Made by a program: the position numbers and the translations under genes
Shown: positions 38,008-48,937 of the stretch, piece after piece
Layout: each line of letters starts with the position of its first letter
Numbering within the stretch: the first letter of the stretch is position 1
NCBI RefSeq assembly: GCF_026262505.1
Contig: NC_067206.1
Span: 32,007,896-32,071,895, forward strand
Length of the DNA stretch: 64,000 nt
DNA from: Trichomonas vaginalis G3
Lineage: Eukaryota > Parabasalia > Trichomonadida > Trichomonadidae
Reading direction: 5' to 3'
The notes under the pieces: model-generated
What the model was told of the DNA's origin: nothing
Database searches by the model: none
Seen by the model: only the letters and a program-made list of their open reading frames with translations

Positions 38008-39549
38008 TTATTCAAACAAAATGCACAAGTATACATATACACTTTGTTGTGTCTTGTATAAGCAGAGCGGGCACTTGGGGACAGTTCCAAATTTGCAATT
38101 TCCATAATTCAAAGCAGGAAGACCGCAAAACGAAGAATGAAGATAATAATTAGCAACAGAAACATTCAAGAGTAAATCAGATTTATCGAAAATATTCCTA
38201 TTTTCCTGGTAAGCACTTGAGCAATATGAAACAAACTTCAATGATGTGCAATTTGCGAAAGCATAGTTACCTATAAAGGCAATAGAAGTAGGCAGAGAAA
38301 TAGAAGTCAAGCTGGTGTTGAAGAACGACTTTTCAGATATATTCTTGCACATGCTATTTATATCGAAGAAGGCAGTTTTGATTAGTGTATTCATGAAGCA
38401 TTTTTCACCTACAGAAATTACAGAAGAAGGTATCGAAATAGTCTCAATTGCTGTGGATGAAAAGGCAGACACACCAAGAGATTTGCAACGACTACTTCGC
38501 TCGAAAATTACGTCTTTGAGATTCACAGCATCTGAAAATGCATTGTCTCCAATCCATTCGATTGTTTTGGGGATTCTCACCTCTCTCAAGCAAATATTTC
38601 CATGAAAGGCTCCTGGGAGAATCGATGTCACTGCTTTATTATCAATATAAGAAGGTATGTCTATAGAAGAATTGCATTCTTGATCTTTCAGCAAAACAGA
38701 TAATTCTGATTCGGTATGAATGCTATAAAAAATGTTTTGGTATTTAAAAGCTAACGTTGTGATTCGAGCATATCCATCACCAAAGTGGCCGATAGAGGAA
38801 GTTCCATTTGGTTCGATAATAGATTCATTTCCTCCTATTGTTTTAGTGTCTTCGAGAAAATATGAATAGTTAAGCCTACCGCCTGGAGGATAATATCTAA
38901 AAGTGTCACTGGTGTAAACATAACCGCTACCGCCTGAACCCCCTTGGGTATCTAAAACAGTATCACCTGTATCGTAAGGGGTATCTCGGCCATTATTAAC
39001 ACCGCCGCCATACCAGCCTCCTCCGCCTCCACCTCCGTTATAGGAAGTATGGGCTCCCTTTCCAAATTTTGCTCCGTGTGACGATGAAGTTTGGGTGCCA
39101 GGATAAGATTTATAATTAATAGAATTTTTCCAGCCTTCTAAACCACCGCCAAATCCACCTATGCCATTATCTTCGCCACCTCCACCACCTCCTCCAGCTA
39201 CAATCACTCTAGAATACAAGTCGTCAAAGTTGAGGCGGATATCTGTCGCACCTCCACCCCCGCCCGCAGGATCTGTTTTTTCATTGGTGCCCCAAGAACT
39301 TCCTCCACCATTATATCCACCTTCAGCATAGCCATCAGCAATAACTTTGCCAGTTCCACCGACAAACACATATATTTTTGTAACTTTATACAAAAAAATG
39401 GTTCCAATAGAGTATCCTCCTTTTCCTCCATATCCTAAATCTGGTAGTGCACTTTTATCACGGCCTCCCCCTTGTGCACCCCAGCACTCAAATAAATATT
39501 TTCCAGGATCAAGGGAGAGTTCATAACTTAAGCCTTTAAAAGTGAAATT
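38008..39549 (-). CDS. glycine-rich domain plus BspA-like leucine-rich repeat protein, start unresolved
   Basis: The frame is open from 39549 (after a TGA at 39550-39552) to the stop at 38008, about 513 codons. It begins NFTFKGLSYELSLDPGKYLF and continues ECWGAQGGGRDKS and GGKGGYSIGTIFLYKVTKIY, a glycine-rich beta domain (poly-Gly loops to about residue 230, including AGGGGGATDIRL). Residues about 290-470 are BspA-type (LRR_5) repeats: SILPGAFHGNICLREVRIPK, IEWIGDNAFSDAVNLKDVIF, AIETISIPSSVISVGEKCFM, IAFIGNYAFANCTSLKFVSY. Both domains are typical of trichomonad surface proteins, but here they are in one chain. No in-frame ATG precedes the glycine-rich start; the nearest upstream ATG reads ATG-CAG-TGA. 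The N-terminus may be lost, read from a non-AUG, or supplied by an unseen exon. Confidence 0.6.
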   Translation of the reverse strand, partial: NFTFKGLSYELSLDPGKYLFECWGAQGGGRDKSALPDLGYGGKGGYSIGTIFLYKVTKIYVFVGGTGKVIADGYAEGGYNGGGSSWGTNEKTDPAGGGGGATDIRLNFDDLYSRVIVAGGGGGGGEDNGIGGFGGGLEGWKNSINYKSYPGTQTSSSHGAKFGKGAHTSYNGGGGGGGWYGGGVNNGRDTPYDTGDTVLDTQGGSGGSGYVYTSDTFRYYPPGGRLNYSYFLEDTKTIGGNESIIEPNGTSSIGHFGDGYARITTLAFKYQNIFYSIHTESELSVLLKDQECNSSIDIPSYIDNKAVTSILPGAFHGNICLREVRIPKTIEWIGDNAFSDAVNLKDVIFERSSRCKSLGVSAFSSTAIETISIPSSVISVGEKCFMNTLIKTAFFDINSMCKNISEKSFFNTSLTSISLPTSIAFIGNYAFANCTSLKFVSYCSSAYQENRNIFDKSDLLLNVSVANYYLHSSFCGLPALNYGNCKFGTVPKCPLCLYKTQQSVYVYLCILFE

Positions 39550-39552
39550 TCA

Positions 39553-40377
39553 CTGCATACCTCAATTTCTCTCATATATTATCTCAGTTAAAATATGATT
39601 TATATTATTCAATTCATCATCACTCAATGTTTTGTGACGAAAGCAAAGCTCAAAATACATATTTGTCTTAAGTCAAAAGAAATCGTAAAACAATTGATAT
39701 ATGTATATGTTCATTTCATTTGGGATAAATCACATCAAAAAAACACCATTTGATCTTTGAAAATGTATTTTCTATGTTTTGATGTGAAATACTAAGGAAT
39801 CTTTTATGATTGTTGTTGAGATCAATAATTAATTTCAAGGAAATTAACATTTGTTTTGATTACCCAATTTATCTGCAACTTCGGACTTCTGCCAAAGAAT
39901 TGATCTTTATTTCACTTATATTCATGATACATTCTTATGATTAAGTAATATTGATGTTAAGATTTGAAACCTTGAGAATAACTTTCTCTTATCATCTTAA
40001 ATAATGACAGCTTTTTTCTCACTGAAGTTTAGTTGGCCTAGCAAAAGAATGAAATTAATTGGTGGGAAAAAAATCATTCTTATAACTAATTAAATGAGAG
40101 AAAGTTATTTTTGGTGTGCTAAAGCATTTCCTTTCTTCTTTCGTATCAAAATTTCTTATTACAAATCGAAATCGAAATTTTAGAGGACAAATGAACAAAT
40201 TGTTGTAAAAAATCGATTACATGTAAATGTAAGTATAGTTGCATATGAATTTATTGATATAGGAAGAGTAGAGAAAAGTGTCTGCCATGTAAAATAACGC
40301 GCCAAAATTGTAAACTAAGATTTTGACAATGAAATTCAAAAAGAAGTATTCAATAAAATCATCGTTATTTTGCAGGG
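39553..40377. other. AT-rich spacer between divergent genes
   Basis: No gene seen. The right end contains initiator-like TCAATAAAATCATCG (40350-40364) before the kinase ATG. Confidence 0.5.
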
Positions 40378-41442
40378 ATGGGTAATTGCTCTTCTTCGAG
40401 CAAAAAAGTAAAAGCTAGTCCCGTAAGTGAAGAACTATCGAACTCACAAGAGAATGCGTCATCATATGTCTCATTCGCTACTTTTTTCCAAAGTTCTTCG
40501 AAACCACAAATTTGTGAATACGTTTTTCTGAGGGAAATAGGAAGTGGCGCAATGAGCCATGTGTACGAAGCGGTACATACAGAAACAGGAGAACATATAG
40601 CTGCGAAAGTTTACAACTTAATTCAATTATGTAAACCAACGTTAAGGTCAGAACCACCGCCAATCGACGACGTACAAAAAGAAATTAAGATCATGATGAG
40701 TATAGATCACAGTTATATTCTTTCTTTAATTGAAGCCATTGAAGATGATGCGACCCGATCATTAATTATATTTATGCCGTTCGCGCAATATGGTAGCGTG
40801 CAAACTTTACTTGACAAGAATCAAATGAATCAAGATGAAATCAGTATTTGCTTCTTACAAATTGCATATGGCTTAGAAGAATTGCATTCGAAGAATATAG
40901 TACATCGCGATATCAAAAACGAAAACTTCTTGTGCTTCCAAAAAGATTTCTATGTTCTTTCGGACTTTTCAGTTTCGACAATTTTAGATGATCCAGATCA
41001 AAAGCTAGAAGATACGAAAGGCTCCCCTGCATTCTTGTCACCCGAGGAGTGTAGTGGAGAAGCTTTTTATCCGAAGCCGGCCGATGTTTGGGCTTATGGT
41101 GTATCGTTATATCTCGCTGTATATAAGAAACTGCCTTTCAACCTTGACCAATCAAATGCATGCCCAGTCGCAAATACGGTTTTGCTCGTTACACAGAATT
41201 TAGAAACACAAACATTACAATTCCCAGAAAATGCTGATGTAGATTCATTTGTTGAGGATTTGATATCTCAGTGTCTCAATAAAGATCCAACACAGAGACC
41301 TACATTTACTGAAATTACAAAGCACACATATTTCAGAAATTATTGGGCGATTGAAGAGAAATTCCGTGAAGAGGATCAAGCTATGGTCGATGCTGGTGCG
41401 GATCCAGCTTTGAATAACATTCCGCAAGCTGTTGATGTTTAA
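40378..41442 (+). CDS. CaMKK-like Ser/Thr kinase with myristoylation/palmitoylation N-terminus
   Basis: A 354-residue kinase. MGNCSSSSKK is a textbook N-myristoylation signal with an adjacent Cys for palmitoylation, so it should sit at a membrane. The catalytic domain covers about residues 47-320: IGSGAMSHVYEAV G-loop, HIAAKVY lysine, an insert with PPPIDDVQKEI as in CaM-kinase-kinase/LKB1-activator-like kinases, HSKNIVHRDIKNENFL, VLSDFSVST in place of DFG (the third residue is Ser), GSPAFLSPEE as the APE region, and ADVWAYGVSLY. The Lys, HRD Asp and DFG Asp are all present, so activity is plausible despite DFS. It starts at the first ATG. The substrate is unknown; AMPK-type kinases are the usual CaMKK targets. 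Confidence 0.85.
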   Translation: MGNCSSSSKKVKASPVSEELSNSQENASSYVSFATFFQSSSKPQICEYVFLREIGSGAMSHVYEAVHTETGEHIAAKVYNLIQLCKPTLRSEPPPIDDVQKEIKIMMSIDHSYILSLIEAIEDDATRSLIIFMPFAQYGSVQTLLDKNQMNQDEISICFLQIAYGLEELHSKNIVHRDIKNENFLCFQKDFYVLSDFSVSTILDDPDQKLEDTKGSPAFLSPEECSGEAFYPKPADVWAYGVSLYLAVYKKLPFNLDQSNACPVANTVLLVTQNLETQTLQFPENADVDSFVEDLISQCLNKDPTQRPTFTEITKHTYFRNYWAIEEKFREEDQAMVDAGADPALNNIPQAVDV

Positions 41443-42047
41443 AATGTATGTTATTTAATAATAAATGTTAAAAAATGTGTTTTTCATCAAATTTCAACAT
41501 TCATTACTCCTATAAGTAATGGAAAATGTGTGACGTTTAAGTAATTAACAAGAAATGGATTTCAATTTTAACGACTCTAAATAATTAACATGATATTTTG
41601 ATGAAATATTGTTAATTATCATATATACTTTACAATTTATTTCTGGCTAAATTTCAAAAACCAATAATTCACTTCGAAAAATTATGAAATTTATTCCAAA
41701 ATTTGAGAGATAATTTTTTTTGGCATGAAAACATTAGATTTAAGGGATAATAAATCTATGATGATTGTAAGATTTTGATTTCCTTCATAATTTTTATAGA
41801 TTTATATAAAATTGTTAATTTTTCGAGGCTACCGATTTATAAAAATTCGATTGAATAGCTTAACACTTTTACATTCTATTTAAAATCTAGACACTAATTA
41901 TATAATACACAATCTGGAGTTCTATTGAATTGCATTTTTCATTATATAAACAATAAAGTAAAAAAAATTTTCATATTTTTGTAGGTTTAATAATTTTCAA
42001 AATACATTATAATTCTGATATGTATCAACGTGAAATGCAAGTGTAAT
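41443..42047. other. AT-rich spacer between convergent genes
   Basis: No coding or structural signal beyond A/T runs. Confidence 0.5.
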
Positions 42048-42767
42048 TTAATATTCTTCATCAGATTGAACATTTACTGAATTGTTGGTCTTATTCATAT
42101 TTTTTGTAACTGGATAGCCACCATCAGGCTTGTATTTGATCAACTCCCTTTCTTTTAATGTACTAGTTCCTTTCCATGGATGTGGAGAATGATCTGCATG
42201 CTTGGTCTCATTATTAACTTTACTCATCCTATTAACACGCCAAGCTGCACGCTCCTTTCCACGTTTTTCTGATTCTTGTAATCTTTCTTTCATTATCGGT
42301 TCCATTTTGAGAATATTGAGGCTCTTCATATATCTTCTCTTAATAACTTTCTCAGCCTCTTTATCTTTCTCTGCATTCATGATATAAAGTGGCTTTGGTG
42401 GTCTGTCAACAGGCTCTGAATGGAAAACATCATCCAAAGTTGATGTAGATGACTTAAGCATCTCTTTTACTTCATTAATATGAGAATCGTATTTTTCGTT
42501 ATATTCGCGAATAAGTTTTTGCTGGTTTTCTTGGGCGCGCTTAAGACGGAGATCAACAATTGAAGAATTAAATTGACATTTCTTTTCCTGAGGAACTTCA
42601 ACTTTCTCTACAGGAGGGAAGTTTAATATTTCTGCAATTGGTAAATTCTCGTAAAAAGCGGTCATTAAATTAAGAGTTCTCTTGCAAAATTCCTCTTCAA
42701 CATTCTGAATAGGCTTTGCTTCTCTCTTCGGGCTCTTGATTGGAGTCGAAGTACGAGAACGATTCAT
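42048..42767 (-). CDS. charged helical protein, unknown function
   Basis: A 239-residue, mainly helical protein that starts at ATG 42767 (MNRSRTSTPIKSPKREAKPI). Segments of note: EEEFCKRTLNLMTAFYENLP near residue 25, RLKRAQENQQKLIREYNEKY near 74, and a basic KVIKRRYMKSLNILKMEPIM near 139. No signal peptide, membrane segment or known motif. The N-terminal Ser/Thr-Pro sites (TPIK, SPKR) look like proline-directed kinase targets. It could be a cytoskeletal or flagellar small protein, but I do not recognise the family. Confidence 0.65.
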   Translation of the reverse strand: MNRSRTSTPIKSPKREAKPIQNVEEEFCKRTLNLMTAFYENLPIAEILNFPPVEKVEVPQEKKCQFNSSIVDLRLKRAQENQQKLIREYNEKYDSHINEVKEMLKSSTSTLDDVFHSEPVDRPPKPLYIMNAEKDKEAEKVIKRRYMKSLNILKMEPIMKERLQESEKRGKERAAWRVNRMSKVNNETKHADHSPHPWKGTSTLKERELIKYKPDGGYPVTKNMNKTNNSVNVQSDEEY

Positions 42768-43434
42768 TTTTAAACGAACGATTATTGAAGAATTGCAATT
42801 TTTAAGGTTTCTTTTCGGATTAAACGGAATTTTTAACTAAGAACATCTTTTATTCTTGCATTATAAGATAATAACGATACAAAAATCATACTATAAGTTT
42901 TGAATATGTAGATTTCCATAATCTTACCGAAAATATCAATAGGAAGCATGGATTGAAACAACTTTAAGCAAATACAGCTAATCGTTGACTCATATCACGT
43001 TTTTGTAAAAATTCGATAGAATTTATAATAATGATATCTTACCCGGCCAAAACAATAATTGTTTCATTATATTTCATCAGAAAATGAATAAAGCATGATA
43101 AAATGTACATTTTTGACATGATATGTTTAAAATATGCTCCTTACTAAATTGTAATAAGCAATGTTACTTCTCTATGCATAGAGTATTCCATATGGCATTC
43201 CAAACGGGAACCGCGGTTGGTTACCATGGATTTCCGTCACCGGTCACATTTTAAAGATTTTTAAAGCCTTATTAAAATATGCTTTGTAAATCATTTTTTG
43301 TAAATCGGCAAAAATTTGGTAATTTTCTTCAACTAATAAATCTGCGAATAGCATTTATAATACAAGAACAATCTTTTAAAATGCGTTTGATTCATTTTTG
43401 TATAATTTCATATAGGCACATATATTCTTCCGGG

Positions 43435-43735
43435 ACTTTCCGTGATTTTACCGTAAAATCATTAGTTTACACCAATTTTTCCGTATTTTGAATAGTTTAC
43501 TGCACTTTTTCCGTAAAATTGAGTTACGGGAATCCGCAAAATTTCCGGACCTCATTTTTCATAGAATATAATATAATATTTGATAAAAAGATATATTATT
43601 TATATTTTTGATTTTTGAATTACGGAAAAAGTGAATTGTTAACTTGATTTTTTTATATGGTTAATTTTTCAAATGATATTATGAAGATCTAAAATATTAA
43701 AAGTAAAAAATTGAATTACGGAAAAAGTGAGGTCA
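43435..43735. repeat. cluster of TTTTTCCGTAA motifs in both orientations
   Basis: TTTCCGTGATTTTACCGTAA, ATTTTTCCGTA and CACTTTTTCCGTAAAATT lie between 43435 and 43520 on the plus strand. GAATTACGGAAAAAGTG appears at about 43618 and again at about 43715 in the opposite sense. The arrangement is that of a small foldback or MITE of about 300 bp. Confidence 0.5.
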
Positions 43736-44402
43736 AAAGTGAAATAAATTTGCAGAACAATTTTCATTGAAATAAGACATTGAGTATCACACTTTAGTGA
43801 ATCAACATCTATAAGAATGAAGTGTTTTGAAGCTGAAATAATATTGAATAGAAATTAATTTTTTCTGAAATTTTGAATGAAATTATGGGAAATAAAAAAA
43901 TTACTAAATATTGTATTCATACAAATATATTATTTTAAAGGAAAAATAGATGCTGATAGAAACGATGAAAAATTTTGAAAACTTTACAATTAATTTATGT
44001 TCGTTAACCACAGAGCTTGCAATCCAAAGCTCACGTTAGACTACAAGAGTCATGAAGTCTCATACTAAGGGATATCCAACATATATTTTAATAATCTAAT
44101 GTTTGTGACAAATATTCAACATAAAATTAAGTTTTCGTTTCGTTACAAGGCATTCATACTTTGGAGATATCATATTTAATGTACAGAAAAGTTAATATTA
44201 AACAATACATGCTAAAGAATTAATAAATAAGATAATAAAATAAATTTATACGTAATTACTTTCATTTAATATGCTTTATGCTGTATAATATTGATTAAGA
44301 GGCATTAAAAGGTTCCATAGTCTGCTTTTATAGGCAAGAATTTTGATAAAATTTAAAATTTTGAAAAATGATGAGAAAAGGAAAAAAAAGGTAAATGAGA
44401 GC

Positions 44403-44512
44403 AAGAGGAGGGAAAAAAAAGAAAAAGAAAAGAAAGGGAAGGGAAAAATAAAAGAAAGAAGGACATATAAAAATTTAGATGCGCATTCTTAATGCCGAGG
44501 CGGCTTGCCGCC
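44403..44512. repeat. polypurine tract followed by GC-rich hairpin
   Basis: 44403-44448 is 46 uninterrupted purines, continuing after one T to 44463. Some 36 bases later comes GGCGGC-TT-GCCGCC (44499-44512), flanked by two copies of GCCGAGGCG. This is the most GC-rich spot in an otherwise AT-rich spacer. Confidence 0.7.
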
Positions 44513-45213
44513 GAGGCGCGATTTTTTTAGGCCTCTACGGTAACCCGGCAATGTTTTTTTAAATCTTGTACAGCCCTAGTATTCCAATATACGATGTATT
44601 AAAAAAGAAATTTTCATAATAAAAAATTTATTCATGAATTAGTATTAATCTAAATAGTTCACATATACTATAATTTCCTGTTCATATTATGAAAGTAAAT
44701 TTCTCATGTAATGGATTGAATTCAATTTTGCGGCAAGAATCTTATCTTGTGTGCAAAATTGAGATGAAATCTCAATCTTGCGGATATGACAGTAATTTAT
44801 TTCTTCAGTGAGTGTATGATATAAAGGTATTCCTTTCTTAGCTGCTCTTTTTACCAAATTACTCCGGACACCGAAATATATTGGTGGAATACTATCAGAT
44901 TTTGCATGGAAATTGTCATATTCTCCAAATAGATTGTTAAAATCACACTTCCAATTATGTATGCTGAATGGAAAATGAATTTTGCTCAAGAATTTACTAG
45001 CAATGTGCCTTTTTTGAATAAAAATTCTGAATGGCAATTCAAATTGTGCGTGCAGTATTTTACACTCTATACAAAATGAGGAAGTTTGTTTCAATTTAAA
45101 AAACAAATAAGTTCGACAAATTTGTGAAATGTGAGCTTATTATAGTATTTTGTTTTACGACTCAAAAGTTTAGAAAAAAAATTAACCCCTTAAAAGTCTC
45201 AAAAATTTCATTC

Positions 45214-45226
45214 TCATTTTTCATCA
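45214..45226 (+). promoter_or_regulatory. initiator before the surface protein gene
   Basis: TCATTTTTCATCA ends directly at the ATG (45227). The TCA adenine is 11 bases upstream, and TCATT fits the trichomonad initiator. Confidence 0.55.
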
Positions 45227-48200
45227 ATGCTAAGCTTTCTCATTTGGCTTTCTTTAAGCAATGAAGTTACAATTGATCCTGGATTGTCTACACTACAAAT
45301 CTCAGAGAGTACAACCATAATCAATTTTAGTAGCGTAGCAGAATATGTTTGCATTTTGAATCCAAATGAATTTATGAATTTAAATTCGGAGTACACATAT
45401 ATGAAATCATTAGATGTCAGAACAATTTCTGGTACAAAAACTTTATATATATTTTATACCGAAAAACCATCTAGTAATTTAACATTTGTTGTTCTTTCAG
45501 GAAAGACTGAAGCAAACATGATTAAATTAAAAGACAAAAACTGGTATACAATAAACTACGATTTCATTTTTCTATCTTATACAAAATGCGATTTTGAATA
45601 CTTTGCAATTAATGAGGGGATTTGTACGATACGTTATGAAGAAGACGGCCAGCTTAAAGAAATAACCACAAATTCAGATGTTAGCCATAAGACAATATTA
45701 AATTCAAGGTATATATGGATCAGAATACGTAAGAGCGCATTTGAATCTTCTTCCGAATATGGCGTTATTTTCAAACAATTTTCTGAAAACAAAATTGATG
45801 AACCAGAAGGATACAAAACAGGAACCTATTCATTCGATCGTGGTAAAGTTTATAAAATTGATGAAATTATTCGAAACATAGTTGATAGACCAATCAAGAT
45901 TCGTTACCAAACTTTGATAATATTTGATGAAAAAGTTACAGCTATATTTCATCAATTTTCTTTTCAGAAAGAAGGAACTTCAAAACCGATTTATGTTGAT
46001 TTTGATTCCCAATATTATTCAGAAGAATCTAATACAATGAACAATGTTTCATATATTTTCATTCCATCATCAGACTTTGCTGGGTCTTGGATTATTGCCA
46101 CACCAGTTAACAAAAATTCATATTATAGTTTATTGAAAGAAAGAAAATATGAAATTTCTAATATGTATAATTTTACAGATAATCTCAATAATTTCAACCC
46201 TAGGCTCGGTTATAATTCAATTCTAATTTTTCCAGACCAACAAGTTACAATTGTAAGACCAGATATTCCAAAATTAGCTTTTGTCATACCTAAAAATGAA
46301 GACTATTTTGATGAAAACAATGAAAAAATAGAAGCGTACAATTTGAACTTAGAACACAATATTATCATCAAAGCATCATCACAAGCTCGATTTTTCGAAT
46401 TTTATTTGCTTAACATGACAGATGTAGATCAATATATAATCTTATTTAAACTTCCTGATACAATAACGCTTGATCATAGAAACTTGGACTACAAGTGTAA
46501 ATTTATTACTATTTTCAAATTAGGGTATCAATTTAGTAATGTCGTGTATGGAGAGAGTTATCCAAACAGGTATAAACCAGGAACTAGACATGATGATCAT
46601 TATTATGTATCAATTGATAAGATATACTTTTTCCCAGATATCCATACGTCATATTGGAAAATTAAAGGTCATCTTTTGGATTTAAGTAAAGCCTCTACTA
46701 GCTACCTTGAACAGTGTAAAATTGTCGATAAACTACTTATTACAAACATTCAGAAAAATATCCTTTTCGATGTCAATAAATTGGAGATTTCAGGATACGA
46801 TACAAAGACTTTAAATAATAAATATGATACCGATTTATTGACTGTAGGGGGCCCAATTATAATTGAAGATCCTGATCAATATTATGATGAAAATGGAGAA
46901 AAATTATTATATGCTTATGCTTATAAAGAAATCTTAACAATCTCCAAAAATTCACCAATATTCTCAAGTTCAAAGAGCGAATATAATATAAATGTTAAAG
47001 CATTTTCTGGTAGCAGGAATAGTTACGTCGATTTTATTGATTTATCACTTTCAAAAGTATATTATATAAATAAGAAAAAAGAAGATAGTTTAATTGTAAT
47101 CGTTCCAATTATTCCAAAAAATTCTCAAATTAATGATACTTATGGCGCTTACTATGATTTTGAACATTATGATATCAAATATTCTGATTCAAAAGATTTT
47201 TATATCGGATTGGATGATCAGTATTATTACAATAATTTTATTTATTCCTCATCAAAAGCTCTCTCAGATATATATTTTTCAAGAGTGGATAGATCTAGAG
47301 AATCTGGAATGGTTACTTGCAAAGAATTTTTACCTTATGATAATTTAATTAATGTTCCATACTCAGGTGTCGCAACAATTTCGTTTTATTATGGACTAGT
47401 TATCTTTCCAGATGCTGAAAACTTTATACAAGAAGATGGCAATACATTGGAAATACGAAATGTAATTTATGGAGAGCAAACATATAAAATAAAGAGAAAT
47501 CCAAAAAGATTGTGTGATCACAATCAACTGTATTATGTCTATTATCCACTATGGGAAAAAGTAGAAACGGCAAATGTTGTAGTTAATCATTATTCAGAAA
47601 AATATAATGACTTTTTAACAGCTTTTATTAGGGGATTTTTAAATTCTAATATTATTATCGTTAATTCCCTGAATAGCACAATCAAATCTTTAAATTCTAT
47701 GGACAAAATTGGAAATTATGCTTATCGTTATTATGATAACGAAAATATTTATGAAATAACGAACACAAGATAGGCCTTTGTACATCTAAGTTATCCAGAA
47801 GATAATATTGATAATTTAACAATTAACAGTTATTACAAAGATTCGCCAATCGATGAATATAACTGCCATCTATTTTATGAACATAGATTGTTTAGTTTAG
47901 TAAATCAATCAACAAATTCAATCATAGAAGTTATATATCATGATATTGGGTATTCAAATATAGGTAAATTTGATGTTAGATTGACATCAGAGAAAAAAGT
48001 ATTTGATATCGAAGAAGGAACATCAGTTTCAATATATTCAGATGATTTCAATGGAGTTTTAGCCATTGCAAAAACTGACAAAATGGAAAAGGATCTTTTG
48101 AAATATGGAATTCTGAATGTAGATTTTACAGAACGAGGACAGTTAATACTAAGTTATAATGGAAAATATCCTTCAAAGACTATAACTGTCAATTTATACA

Positions 48201-48937
48201 AGAAACCTCAAGAAGATTCTGTAAATATTATTGTATTCGGATCAATAACGATTTCTTTCACAACTAAAGAAAATCCTTCAGAAAACGAGATCAAAATAGA
48301 CAAGGACAAACCGATATATTTATATGTTTTCTTTTCCTTTGGAGGAACAAAAATCCAAATTTCTGAATCAGCTCTTAATGTCTTCCTTACAGTTTCCAAG
48401 TTATTTGAGAGTCTTTCTTCAAAAGTTACATTGTCAACTGAAAATACTTATGATGAGCCAATGTTAATTCGAATTCAAAGTCCTAATAGTGATGAAGAAG
48501 AAACATTCACAATTAATATTGAAAATCCCTATTCCACTGAAAAATCATATATTCTTTCACCTAATAGCACATATAAATCTGCTTTGTCGTCTGAATTAGA
48601 TAAGTATGTAATACCATTGCCAGTTGAAACTAAAAAGGATGAGGATGAAAGTGATAATTCGAATCCAAATTTAGAAACACCAACAAAAGGACCAACAAAT
48701 GCCCCAATAATCAGCCCTACAAATGATGATAATAATATTATTAAAGAAAAACCATCAAGTAACAAAGGCAAAACAATTGGTATTGCTGTAGGCGTTGTAG
48801 GAGCTGTATTAGTAATTGCAGCAGCTTCTGTTGTTGGGTTTATTCTATTCAAGAAGAATCAAAAAAGTAAAGTAAGCAATTTGGATGAGAATAATTCAGA
48901 AAATGATAATGACTCAGAAAATGATCTGGATTTATAA
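45227..48937 (+). pseudogene. large single-pass surface protein interrupted by one in-frame TAG
   Basis: Two open stretches, 45227-47773 (848 codons) and 47774-48937, are in the same frame and are separated only by the TAG at 47771-47773 (codon 849). The whole would be 1,237 codons. A short hydrophobic leader (MLSFLIWLSLSNEV) is followed by a long beta-rich, Tyr/Asn-rich ectodomain. Near the C-terminus come a Thr/Pro-rich stalk (ETPTKGPTNAPIISPTN), a transmembrane helix at about residues 1182-1209 (GIAVGVVGAVLVIAAASVVG, with GxxxG packing) and a short acidic tail. This is the usual trichomonad type I surface protein layout. Choices: a very recently silenced gene, stop-codon read-through, or a sequencing error. 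The family is not recognised; an adhesion role is only a guess. Confidence 0.75.

Larger units (their letters stand above)
42768..45213. other. 2.4-kb spacer with repeats, no convincing gene
   Basis: Holds a cluster of CCGTAA/TTACGG motifs (43435-43735), a polypurine tract (44403-44463) and a GC-rich hairpin (44499-44512). A 139-codon minus-strand frame at 44687-45106 has no ATG and no family match; I do not count it as a gene. Confidence 0.5.

Noticed and set aside
44687-45106. 139-codon minus-strand frame
   Set aside because: It has no ATG in the open stretch and no recognisable motif. Open frames of this length occur by chance in AT-rich spacers, so I left it out as a gene.
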